Under the pieces are notes generated by a model. It had not been told where the DNA came from, did not search any database, and saw only the letters and a list, made by a program, of their open reading frames with translations. A program made the position numbers and the translations under genes. DNA of 64,000 nucleotides, taken from the NCBI GenBank assembly GCA_050299335.1, contig JBNKVT010000003.1:1-64000 (forward strand), given 5' to 3'. Origin of the DNA: JBNKVT01 sp050299335 (GTDB lineage: Bacteria; Pseudomonadota; Alphaproteobacteria; Rhodobacterales; Rhodobacteraceae). Positions 1 to 6,652 of this stretch are shown here, one piece after another. How positions within the stretch are numbered: position 1 is the first letter of the stretch; the number at the start of each line of letters is the position of its first letter.

Positions 1-118
1 GCAGCAGATCCTCGACATTACGAAGCGATAAAGGGAAACGGACGTAAAGCATCACCGCCAGGCGGATGATCTCGGGCGAGGTTTTGAAGTAGCGGAAAGG
101 GCTGGGCTTCTTTGTCAT
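1..118 (-). CDS. IS6-family transposase, N-terminal fragment (window edge)
   Basis: The 39 visible residues begin MTKKPSPFRYFKTSPEIIRL and continue with a 'VMLYVRFPLSLRNVEDLL' segment. This is the characteristic N-terminal helix-turn-helix region of IS6/IS26-like DDE transposases, in which the conserved 'F..eiI..aV..Y.r..lS.Rdv.e.l' pattern precedes the catalytic core. The catalytic DDE residues lie outside the window, so whether the gene is intact cannot be judged. The start is the ATG whose complement is at 116-118; the next 57 bases run to the element's end. The family call is from pattern recognition and is fairly secure; the exact IS name is not known. Confidence 0.8.
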   Translation of the reverse strand, partial: MTKKPSPFRYFKTSPEIIRLAVMLYVRFPLSLRNVEDLL

Positions 119-175
119 GGCTGCAGGTTATGCGTGCCGCCGGCCCAACTCAAGCCGAGTTCTTCTGACAGAGCC
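1..175 (-). mobile_element. IS6-family insertion sequence, end fragment cut by the window edge
   Basis: The first 118 bases encode the start of an IS6-type transposase on the minus strand. Beyond its start codon lie 57 bases of IS leader, ending at about 175 in 'gacagagcc', which reads GGCTCTGTC from the outside. That matches the GG(C/G)xCTGT beginning usual for IS6 terminal inverted repeats. The other end and any target-site duplication lie outside the window. The element stops 47 bases from the 3' end of tRNA-Ser. The exact end is inferred from the repeat motif. Confidence 0.75.
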
Positions 176-222
176 CAAAAATCTGCTATCATATTGAATA
201 TGCAGAGATTTTTTGAGTGATG

Positions 223-312
223 TGGCGGAGAGACAGGGATTCGAACCCTGGGTGGACTTGCGCCCACAACGGTTTTCGAGACCGCCCCGTTCGACCACTC
301 CGGCACCTCTCC
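223..312 (-). tRNA. tRNA-Ser (anticodon CGA)
   Basis: The minus strand folds as a class II tRNA of 90 bases with encoded CCA (complement 223-225). The acceptor GGAGAGG pairs with TCTCTCC, the anticodon loop is CTCGAAA (anticodon CGA, reading UCG), a long variable arm is present, and the T loop reads GGTTCGAATCC. The long variable arm and the anticodon identify a serine tRNA. An IS6-family end lies 47 bases beyond its 3' end. Confidence 0.95.
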
Positions 313-450
313 GCTGAGATTCCCATGTAGTAGCTGATCGCCTGGGTGGCGCGGAACCTATGCGGGCAGGGCGGATCGTGCAAGGGTGAAAATGGGCATT
401 TCGCCGATGATCGCCGCGGCCTTGTTTTGCGGTGTTTTGGCGATATTTGC

Positions 451-478
451 TTGACTTGCACTTGCCGGTCGCTAAAAG
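451..478 (+). promoter_or_regulatory. Candidate sigma-70 promoter for rplU-rpmA
   Basis: A TTGACT hexamer at 451-456 is followed after 16 bases by TAAAAG at 473-478. This is the best housekeeping-type promoter in the 306-base gap between tRNA-Ser (ends 312) and rplU (starts 619), and would give a leader of about 130 bases. The -10 element is weak. I see nothing else convincing in this gap. Confidence 0.4.
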
Positions 479-618
479 GGCGCTTCCTCGCCGGGGCTGT
501 CTCGTTGCGGGGCTATTGGAATTCCCCGGAACCCGGGGCGCTGTCCGAGGCGCGCTATTGCGCGAAAACGGCCCCCAGGGGCGGCCACAGGATGCGGGAG
601 ATGTGAAGGACGACGCAA

Positions 619-1350
619 ATGTTTGCGGTGATCAAGACTGGGGGCAAACAGTATAAAGTTGCCAGCGGAGATATCCTGAAGGTCGAGAAACTGGCCGCCG
701 ATGCCGGCGACATGGTCCAGTTCAACGACGTTCTGATGCTGGGCGGAGACAGCGTCTCGGTCGGGGCCCCCTTCCTGGAAGGTGCGGGCGTGCAGGCCGA
801 GGTGCTGGACCAGATCCGCGGCCCAAAGACGATTTCGTTCAAGAAGCGCCGCCGGAAGCATTCGTCGCAGCGCAAGAAGGGTCACCGCCAGTCGCTGACC
901 TCGGTGCTGGTGACCGACATCCTCGAAAAGGGTGCCGACAAGTCGGGCGTGAAGGCTGCAATCGGGGCCGGGTCAGCGCCGAAGGGTGAGGCTGAGGCGA
1001 AGCCGAAGAAGGCCGCGCCGAAGAAAGCGGCTCCGAAAGCGGAAGAGCCCAAGAAGGCCGCGCCGAAAAAGGCAGCCCCCAAGAAGGAAGAGGCCGCGAC
1101 CCCCGCCGGGGCGGCGCCGAAGAACCTTCTGAGCGAAGCCAAGGGCGAGGCCGATGATCTGAAGAAGATCGGCGGCGTCGGGCCGAAGCTCGAAAAGACG
1201 CTGAACGAGGCCGGGGTCTATCATTTCTGGCAGATTGCCGAATGGACCGCCGAAGACATCGCCTTCATGGACGACAAGCTGTCGTTCAAGGGCCGGATCG
1301 AACGCGATGGCTGGATCGACCAGGCCAAGACCTTCGCAGACGAGAAATAA
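619..1350 (+). CDS. rplU: Large ribosomal subunit protein L21 with long C-terminal extension
   Basis: Residues 1 to about 103 are a complete bacterial L21, starting MFAVIKTGGKQYKVASGDIL and carrying the KKRRRKHSSQRKKGHRQ RNA-binding segment. L21 binds 23S rRNA in the 50S subunit. The usual protein is 100-105 residues; this one has 243. A lysine/alanine/proline linker (about 125-170) leads to a compact domain (about 177-243) with 'LKKIGGVGPKLEKTLNEAG', a helix-hairpin-helix-like motif. Similar tails are known on L21 in Rhodobacterales. The gene precedes rpmA by 12 bases, the standard rplU-rpmA operon. Start choice rests on homology and on AAGGAC about 8 bases upstream. Confidence 0.97.
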   Translation: MFAVIKTGGKQYKVASGDILKVEKLAADAGDMVQFNDVLMLGGDSVSVGAPFLEGAGVQAEVLDQIRGPKTISFKKRRRKHSSQRKKGHRQSLTSVLVTDILEKGADKSGVKAAIGAGSAPKGEAEAKPKKAAPKKAAPKAEEPKKAAPKKAAPKKEEAATPAGAAPKNLLSEAKGEADDLKKIGGVGPKLEKTLNEAGVYHFWQIAEWTAEDIAFMDDKLSFKGRIERDGWIDQAKTFADEK

Positions 1351-1362
1351 GGAGAGGACGAT

Positions 1363-1632
1363 ATGGCACATAAAAAAGCAGGTGGTTCGTCCCGCAACGG
1401 CCGCGACAGCGCGGGCCGCCGTCTGGGCGTGAAGAAATTCGGCGGCGAGGCCGTGATCCCTGGCAACATCATCGTGCGCCAGCGCGGCACCAAATGGTGG
1501 CCGGGCGAGGGCGTCGGCATGGGCCGCGATCACACCATTTTTGCGACCGCCGAAGGCGCTGTCTCTTTCCGCAAGGGTTTCAAGGGCCGAACCTTCATTT
1601 CCGTGCTCCCAGCCGTGGAGGCTGCCGAGTAG
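1363..1632 (+). CDS. rpmA: Large ribosomal subunit protein L27
   Basis: This 89-residue protein starts MAHKKAGGSSRNGRDSAGRR and contains the L27 core 'RLGVKKFGGEAVIPGNIIVR' and 'GTKWWPGEGVGMGRDHTIFA'. L27 sits near the peptidyl-transferase centre, where its N-terminal tail contacts tRNA 3' ends. Length and motifs are normal for the family. It follows rplU by 12 bases, with GGAGAGG just before the ATG, so the two are co-transcribed. A strong intrinsic terminator follows at 1665-1696. Confidence 0.98.
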   Translation: MAHKKAGGSSRNGRDSAGRRLGVKKFGGEAVIPGNIIVRQRGTKWWPGEGVGMGRDHTIFATAEGAVSFRKGFKGRTFISVLPAVEAAE

Positions 1633-1664
1633 ACCGGGCAAGCACAAAAGAAACGCAAGTTTCA

Positions 1665-1696
1665 GGGGCTCGGTGATAAACCGGGCCCCTTTTTCT
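1665..1696 (+). terminator. Intrinsic terminator of rplU-rpmA
   Basis: GGGGCTCGG (1665-1673) pairs with CCGGGCCCC (1681-1689) around a 7-base loop, with one T-G wobble, and is followed by TTTTTC. It lies 33 bases after the rpmA stop and separates the ribosomal protein operon from the acetyltransferase genes. Confidence 0.85.
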
Positions 1697-1757
1697 TTTC
1701 GGGAGGATCATCATGGGTGATCTGAATTTCATGCTGCAGGCCAGGGGAGGACCCGCG

Positions 1758-2279
1758 ATGCCTCATACAGAGACGCTGAAGGGCGAACGGCTGGTGTTGC
1801 GTCCGCTCGACGACAGCGATACCGGGCTGATCGCGCTTTATGCCGGGGACGCGCGGGTCGCCTCGATGCTGGCCGAGGTGCCGCATCCCTATCCCCCGGG
1901 CGCGGCGGAGGCGTTCATCCGCCGGGCGCGCGCGGGCGGCGCTGAACGGCATTGGGCGATGGATTATGCAGCTGACGAGCAGTCGGAACTGGTCGGGCTG
2001 ATTTCGCTCAAGGACCGAGGTGACGGACGTGCGGTCATCGGCTATTGGGTGGCGCCGCAGCTCTGGGGTGGCGGGTTCGCCTCCGAGGCGGCCGAGATGG
2101 TGATCGCCCATGCGCGCCGGGCCGGGTTCCGGGTGCTGAACGCGCTGGTTCACCAGGGCAATGACGCCTCGGCGCGGGTGCTGACCAAGGTCGGGTTCCG
2201 CTATACCGGCGAGGCCGAGCAGTTCTCGACCTATCATAACGGCATGCACAAGGTCTGGACCTACGAGCTGGAGCTCTGA
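1758..2279 (+). CDS. GNAT-family N-acetyltransferase (RimJ/RimL type)
   Basis: The 173 residues from MPHTETLKGERLVLRPLDDS fit the RimJ/RimL subgroup of GNAT acetyltransferases, which transfer acetyl from acetyl-CoA to amines. Seen are the beta1 pattern 'GERLVLRPLD', the acetyl-CoA-binding stretch 'GYWVAPQLWGGGFASEAA' (about 95-112) and 'NDASARVLTKVGFRYTGE' near the C-terminus. I prefer ATG 1758 because AGGGGAGG sits 7 bases upstream and family members begin just before 'GERLVLRP'. An in-frame ATG at 1713 with its own GGGAGG would add 15 residues. A second, related GNAT gene begins one base after the stop. The substrate is unknown. Confidence 0.88.
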   Translation: MPHTETLKGERLVLRPLDDSDTGLIALYAGDARVASMLAEVPHPYPPGAAEAFIRRARAGGAERHWAMDYAADEQSELVGLISLKDRGDGRAVIGYWVAPQLWGGGFASEAAEMVIAHARRAGFRVLNALVHQGNDASARVLTKVGFRYTGEAEQFSTYHNGMHKVWTYELEL

Positions 2280-2280
2280 G

Positions 2281-2814
2281 ATGCGCCCGCTCGACATCCG
2301 GACCGAACGGCTGGTGATCAACCCTTTGTGTGAGGCCGATGCCGTGCCCATGGCCGCGATCATCAACGACCCGGATGTGGCGCCGATGATGGCGAATTTT
2401 GCCTTGCCCTATACCGAGGATATGGCGCGTGCGCGGATTGCCGGGACGCGGTTCCGCGACCGGATCGGGTTCTTCGCCGCGATCCGGCTGGGGGCTGAGA
2501 TGATCGGCGGGATCGGGATTGGCGGCGCGCCTGCCGATACCGCCTATTTCCTTGGCCGTGACCATTGGGGACGGGGCTATGGCACCGAGGCGATGACGGG
2601 GTTTCTGGACGAGATGTTTGCCCGCTACCCGGTCGATGTCATCGAGGCCGGGGCGTTCCACGACAATCCCGCCTCGCAGCGGGTTCTGGAGAAGCTGGGG
2701 TTCGAGAGGGTGGGTGAGAGCATGGAAACCTCCAAGGCGCGGCTTGAGCCCGCGCTGTGCTTCAAGTATCGCTTGGCCCGCGACGGCTGGGCTGCCCGGA
2801 AGGCTGTGTCATGA
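2281..2814 (+). CDS. GNAT-family N-acetyltransferase (RimJ/RimL type)
   Basis: This 177-residue protein starts MRPLDIRTERLVINPLCEAD, again the 'TERLVI.PL' opening of RimJ/RimL-like GNATs. It has the acetyl-CoA-binding loop 'FLGRDHWGRGYGTEAMTG' (about 89-106) and the C-terminal 'DNPASQRVLEKLGFERVGE'. It starts one base after the preceding GNAT and its TGA overlaps the obgE start by four bases (ATGA), so the pair is translated with obgE. The two paralogues look like an old tandem duplication. The substrate is not predictable from sequence. Confidence 0.88.
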   Translation: MRPLDIRTERLVINPLCEADAVPMAAIINDPDVAPMMANFALPYTEDMARARIAGTRFRDRIGFFAAIRLGAEMIGGIGIGGAPADTAYFLGRDHWGRGYGTEAMTGFLDEMFARYPVDVIEAGAFHDNPASQRVLEKLGFERVGESMETSKARLEPALCFKYRLARDGWAARKAVS

Positions 2815-3842
2815 AGTTTCTCGATCTCGCCAAGGTCTATATCCGCTCCGGCGCGGGTGGGAATGGCTGCGTGTCGTTCCGGCGCGAGAAATTCGTCGAG
2901 TTCGGCGGGCCGAATGGCGGCGATGGCGGCAAGGGCGGCTCGGTCTGGGCCGAGGCGGTGCCGGGGCTGAACACGCTGATCGATTACCGCTACCAGCAGC
3001 ATTTCTTTGCGAAGAACGGCCAGCAGGGGATGGGGCAGAACCGCACTGGCAAGGATGCCGATGATGTGGTGCTGAAACTGCCTGTGGGGACCGAGATCCT
3101 CGAAGAGGATGAAGAGACGGTGATCGCCGATCTGACCGAAATCGGCCAAAGGGTGCTGATCGCCGAGGGCGGCAATGGCGGCTGGGGAAACGCGCGGTTC
3201 AAGAGCGCGACCAACCAGGCGCCGCGCCGCGCCAATCCGGGGCAGGAAGGCGTCGAGCGGACGCTCTGGCTCCGGCTGAAACTGATCGCCGATGTCGGGC
3301 TCCTGGGCCTGCCCAATGCCGGGAAGTCGACCTTTCTGGCGGCGACTTCGAACGCAAGGCCCAAGATCGCCGATTATCCGTTCACGACGCTGCATCCCAA
3401 TCTCGGCGTCGTCGGGGTCGATGGCCATGAATTCGTCATTGCCGATATTCCGGGTCTGATCGCCGGGGCCCATGAAGGCAAGGGGATCGGCGACCGGTTC
3501 CTGGGCCATGTGGAACGGTGTTCGGTATTGCTGCATCTGGTGGATGGGACGTCGGAAACCGTGGCCGAGGACTACCGGACCATCATCCACGAGTTGGAGG
3601 AATACGGCGGTCATCTCGCCGACAAGCCCCGGGTGACGGCGCTGAACAAATGCGATGCGCTGGACGCGGAGACCCGCGCGGCGAAAACGGCGGACCTGCG
3701 CGAGGCCAGCGGCGGCAAGGTCTTCGAGATATCCGGGGTGACAGGGGACGGGATTACCCAAGTGCTCCGGGCGCTCAGGAGCGAGATCGTCGCGCGGATG
3801 GAGGCCGAAGAGGCCGTGGAGGATGCATCGTGGCAGCCCTGA
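2811..3842 (+). CDS. obgE: GTPase ObgE/CgtA
   Basis: A 343-residue Obg GTPase, beginning MKFLDLAKVYIRSGAGGNGC. The glycine-rich Obg fold (about 1-157) contains 'GGPNGGDGGKGG' and 'GGNGGWGNARFKS'. The G domain shows G1 GLPNAGKSTF, the switch segment DYPFTTLHPNLG, G3 DIPGLI and G4 LNKCD. Obg acts on late 50S assembly and in stringent and cell-cycle control. An upstream in-frame TTG would add 18 residues, but the true start is the ATG overlapping the previous stop. There is no OCT domain, as is common for short Obg proteins. It overlaps proB by 13 bases if proB starts at its GTG. Confidence 0.97.
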   Translation: MKFLDLAKVYIRSGAGGNGCVSFRREKFVEFGGPNGGDGGKGGSVWAEAVPGLNTLIDYRYQQHFFAKNGQQGMGQNRTGKDADDVVLKLPVGTEILEEDEETVIADLTEIGQRVLIAEGGNGGWGNARFKSATNQAPRRANPGQEGVERTLWLRLKLIADVGLLGLPNAGKSTFLAATSNARPKIADYPFTTLHPNLGVVGVDGHEFVIADIPGLIAGAHEGKGIGDRFLGHVERCSVLLHLVDGTSETVAEDYRTIIHELEEYGGHLADKPRVTALNKCDALDAETRAAKTADLREASGGKVFEISGVTGDGITQVLRALRSEIVARMEAEEAVEDASWQP

Positions 3843-4972
3843 TGGATGGCGAGCTGCTCAGGGCTTCGGACCTGATCGGGACCGCGAAAATGGTGGTGAT
3901 CAAGATCGGCTCGGCGCTTCTGGTCGATCCCGAAAGCGGCGGCCTCAGGGCCGCGTGGCTGAAGGCGCTGGCCGAGGATGTGGCGGCGCTCAAGGCCGAG
4001 GGCAAGCGGGTGATCCTGGTGTCCTCGGGCTCGATCGCGCTGGGCCGCCGGGTGCTGAAGCTCGGCGCCGGGGCTCTGGCGCTGGAACAGTCCCAGGCGG
4101 CGGCCTCGGTCGGGCAGATCCGGCTGGCCCAGGCCTATCAGGAGGCGCTGGCGCCCCATGGGATCGTCGCCGCTCAGGTGCTGGTCACGCTTGAGGACAG
4201 CGAGAACCGGCGGCGCTACCTGAATTCGCGGGCGACACTGGCGGCCCTCATGGAATGCGGTGCGGTGCCGATCGTCAACGAGAATGACACCGTGGCCACC
4301 GACGAGATCCGCTATGGCGACAATGACCGGCTGGCAGCACAGGTGGCCTCGTTGGCGGGGGCGGACTTGCTGGTGCTATTGTCGGATGTGGACGGGCTCT
4401 ATACCGCCAATCCGCGCGAGGATGCGGACGCCCGGCATATTCCGGTGGTCGACACGATCACCCAGGCGACCGAGGCGATGGCCGGTGGAATCGGCACCGA
4501 GGGCGCCAGGGGCGGCATGAAGACCAAGCTCCTGGCGGCGCGGACGGCGATGCAGGCCGGATGCGCGATGGTGATCGCCAAGGGCGGCGTGGAACGGCCC
4601 ATGCAGGCGCTGAAAGCGGGTGCGCTTTCGACAGTGTTTCGGGCGGCAGACGATCCGCGGGCGGCGCGCAAGCGGTGGATTTCGGCGATGAAGCCCAAGG
4701 GCCGGATCATCGTCGATGCCGGGGCCGTGGCGGCGCTCGGGCGGGGAAGGTCGCTGCTGCCGGCGGGGGTGGTCTCGGTCGAAGGGCAGTTCAGCCGCGG
4801 CGATCCGGTGGAAATCGCCGGGCCTGACGGGGTGACGCTGGCCAAGGCGCTGGCCGGGTATGACGCGCTGGAGGCGCGGGCGATTATCGGGCATCATAGT
4901 GCCGAGATCGAGGCGGTTCTGGGATATCCGGGCCGGGCGGCCCTGGTGCACCGGGACGATATGGCGATTTGA
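3830..4972 (+). CDS. proB: Glutamate 5-kinase
   Basis: ProB phosphorylates L-glutamate to glutamyl-5-phosphate, the first step of proline synthesis. The amino-acid-kinase domain shows 'VVIKIGSALLVD', 'VSSGSIALGRR', 'NENDTVATDEIRYGDND' and 'LLSDVDGLYTANPR'. A C-terminal PUA domain (about 285-380) starts at 'KGRIIVDAGAVAAL'. The chosen GTG at 3830 has GGAGG 7 bases upstream; the alternative ATG at 3842 overlaps the obgE stop but has poorer spacing. With the GTG the protein has 380 residues, close to the usual 367-380. It overlaps obgE and is followed 12 bases later by proA. Confidence 0.95.
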   Translation: MAALMDGELLRASDLIGTAKMVVIKIGSALLVDPESGGLRAAWLKALAEDVAALKAEGKRVILVSSGSIALGRRVLKLGAGALALEQSQAAASVGQIRLAQAYQEALAPHGIVAAQVLVTLEDSENRRRYLNSRATLAALMECGAVPIVNENDTVATDEIRYGDNDRLAAQVASLAGADLLVLLSDVDGLYTANPREDADARHIPVVDTITQATEAMAGGIGTEGARGGMKTKLLAARTAMQAGCAMVIAKGGVERPMQALKAGALSTVFRAADDPRAARKRWISAMKPKGRIIVDAGAVAALGRGRSLLPAGVVSVEGQFSRGDPVEIAGPDGVTLAKALAGYDALEARAIIGHHSAEIEAVLGYPGRAALVHRDDMAI

Positions 4973-4984
4973 GGGGACGGGACG

Positions 4985-6250
4985 ATGGATGGAGCGGACA
5001 GCGATATCACTGCGATGATGGCGGAGATCGGGCAAAAGGCCAGGGCGGCCTCGGCGGTGCTGGCGACGGCCTCGGCGGACCGCAAGCGCCTGGCGCTTGA
5101 GGCGGCGGCGGAGGCGGTCTGGACCCAGAGGGACGAGATCATTGCCGCCAATGACAAGGACATGGCCTTCGGGCGCGAAAAGGGCCTATCAAAGGCGATG
5201 CTCGACAGGCTGATGCTGGATGAGGCGCGGATCGGCGGGATCGTCGAGGGCCTGCGCGCCGTGGCAGGACAGGACGACCCGGTGGGCGCTGTGCTGGCTG
5301 AATGGGACATGCCCTCGGGTCTGCATATCCGCCGGGTGGCCACGCCCTTGGGTGTCATCGGGGTGATCTACGAGAGCCGGCCCAATGTGACCGCCGATGC
5401 AGGAGCCCTGTGCCTGAAAGCCGGGAATGCGGTGATCCTGCGGGGCGGATCGGAGAGCTTTCATTCCTCAGGCGCGATCCATGCCTGTCTGGTGGACGGG
5501 CTCAGGGCCGCAGGTCTGCCCGAGGACGCGATCCAGCTGGTCCCGACCCGCGACCGGGCTGCGGTGGGCGAGATGCTGACCATGACGCGCCATATCGACG
5601 TGATCGTGCCCCGCGGCGGCAGGGGACTGGTCGAACGGGTTCAGGCGGATGCAAGGGTGCCGGTCTTCGCCCATCTCGAAGGCATCGTTCATATCTATAT
5701 CGACAAGGCCGCCGATGTGGAAAAGGCCCGCAAGGTGATCCTGAATGCCAAGACCCGGCGGACCGGGATCTGCGGCGCGGCGGAGTGTCTGCTGGTGCAT
5801 GAGGATTTCTTCGCCGAACATGCCGCCCCCTTTCTCGATGATCTCATGGCAAGCGGCGTCGAGGTCCGCGCGGGCGAGGGCCTGCAGATCGCGGGCACCA
5901 AACCCGCGACCGAGGATGACTGGGGCCGCGAATTTCTCGACATGATCATCGCGGCGAAGCTGGTGCCGGGGATCGACGCGGCGATTGATCATATCCGCAC
6001 CTATGGTTCGAACCACACCGACTGCATCCTCACCGAGGACGACGCAGCGGCGGAGAAATTCTTTGCCGAGCTCGACAGCGCCATCCTGATGCACAACGTC
6101 TCGACGCAATTCGCTGATGGCGGAGAGTTCGGGATGGGGGCGGAAATCGGCATCGCCACCGGCAAGATGCACGCGCGGGGACCGGTGGGCGTCGCGCAGT
6201 TGACGAGCTTCAAATATCTCGTCGAGGGGGATGGCATCGTCCGGGGCTGA
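4985..6250 (+). CDS. proA: Glutamate-5-semialdehyde dehydrogenase (gamma-glutamyl phosphate reductase)
   Basis: ProA reduces glutamyl-5-phosphate with NADPH to glutamate-5-semialdehyde, the second step of proline synthesis. The 421 residues match the usual ProA length. Motifs include 'ATPLGVIGVIYESRPNVTAD', 'NAVILRGGSES', 'IVPRGGRGL', the catalytic cysteine in 'RRTGICGAAECLLVH', and 'FGMGAEIGIATGKMHARGPV' near the C-terminus. It lies directly behind proB, so both enzymes are made together. The stop at 6250 faces the cueR stop on the other strand, 12 bases away. Confidence 0.97.
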   Translation: MDGADSDITAMMAEIGQKARAASAVLATASADRKRLALEAAAEAVWTQRDEIIAANDKDMAFGREKGLSKAMLDRLMLDEARIGGIVEGLRAVAGQDDPVGAVLAEWDMPSGLHIRRVATPLGVIGVIYESRPNVTADAGALCLKAGNAVILRGGSESFHSSGAIHACLVDGLRAAGLPEDAIQLVPTRDRAAVGEMLTMTRHIDVIVPRGGRGLVERVQADARVPVFAHLEGIVHIYIDKAADVEKARKVILNAKTRRTGICGAAECLLVHEDFFAEHAAPFLDDLMASGVEVRAGEGLQIAGTKPATEDDWGREFLDMIIAAKLVPGIDAAIDHIRTYGSNHTDCILTEDDAAAEKFFAELDSAILMHNVSTQFADGGEFGMGAEIGIATGKMHARGPVGVAQLTSFKYLVEGDGIVRG

Positions 6251-6262
6251 ATTCGCGCGGGG

Positions 6263-6652
6263 TTACGCCGGCCCGGCCAGCCCTTCCAGGATCGGGCAAT
6301 CGGGACGGTTGTCGCCCGAGCAACGGTTGACCAGGACCCGAAGCGTGGCCTTCATCTCGTTGAGATCACGGATTTTTCTGTCGATGTCCACAAGATGGTT
6401 CTCGGCCAGCCGCTTCACATCCGCGCTGGCCCGCTCGCGGTCGTCATAGAGTGCCAACAGCGCGCGGCATTCCTCGATGCTGAAGCCCAGCGACCGCGCC
6501 CGGCCGAGGAAATCCAGACGGTGACGGTCGGTCCGGGAAAAGCGGCGATAGCCGTTTGTGTCGCGTTGCGGCGCGATCAGGCCGATTTCCTCGTAATAGC
6601 GGATGGTCTTTGCAGGCAGACCGGTGCGGTCGGCGACTTCAGAGATATTCAT
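6263..6652 (-). CDS. cueR: Cu(I)-responsive MerR-family regulator CueR
   Basis: The 129-residue protein begins MNISEVADRTGLPAKTIRYY, the MerR winged helix, followed by the long dimerisation helix and the metal loop 'CSGDNRPDCPI' (about residues 112-122). Two cysteines eight positions apart are the CueR Cu(I) ligands, which separates it from MerR, ZntR and SoxR types. CueR activates copper-export genes by untwisting a promoter with a long spacer. It overlaps copA by four bases and is co-transcribed with it, so the regulator feeds back on itself. A matching operator lies in the copA promoter at 9052-9082. Confidence 0.93.
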   Translation of the reverse strand: MNISEVADRTGLPAKTIRYYEEIGLIAPQRDTNGYRRFSRTDRHRLDFLGRARSLGFSIEECRALLALYDDRERASADVKRLAENHLVDIDRKIRDLNEMKATLRVLVNRCSGDNRPDCPILEGLAGPA

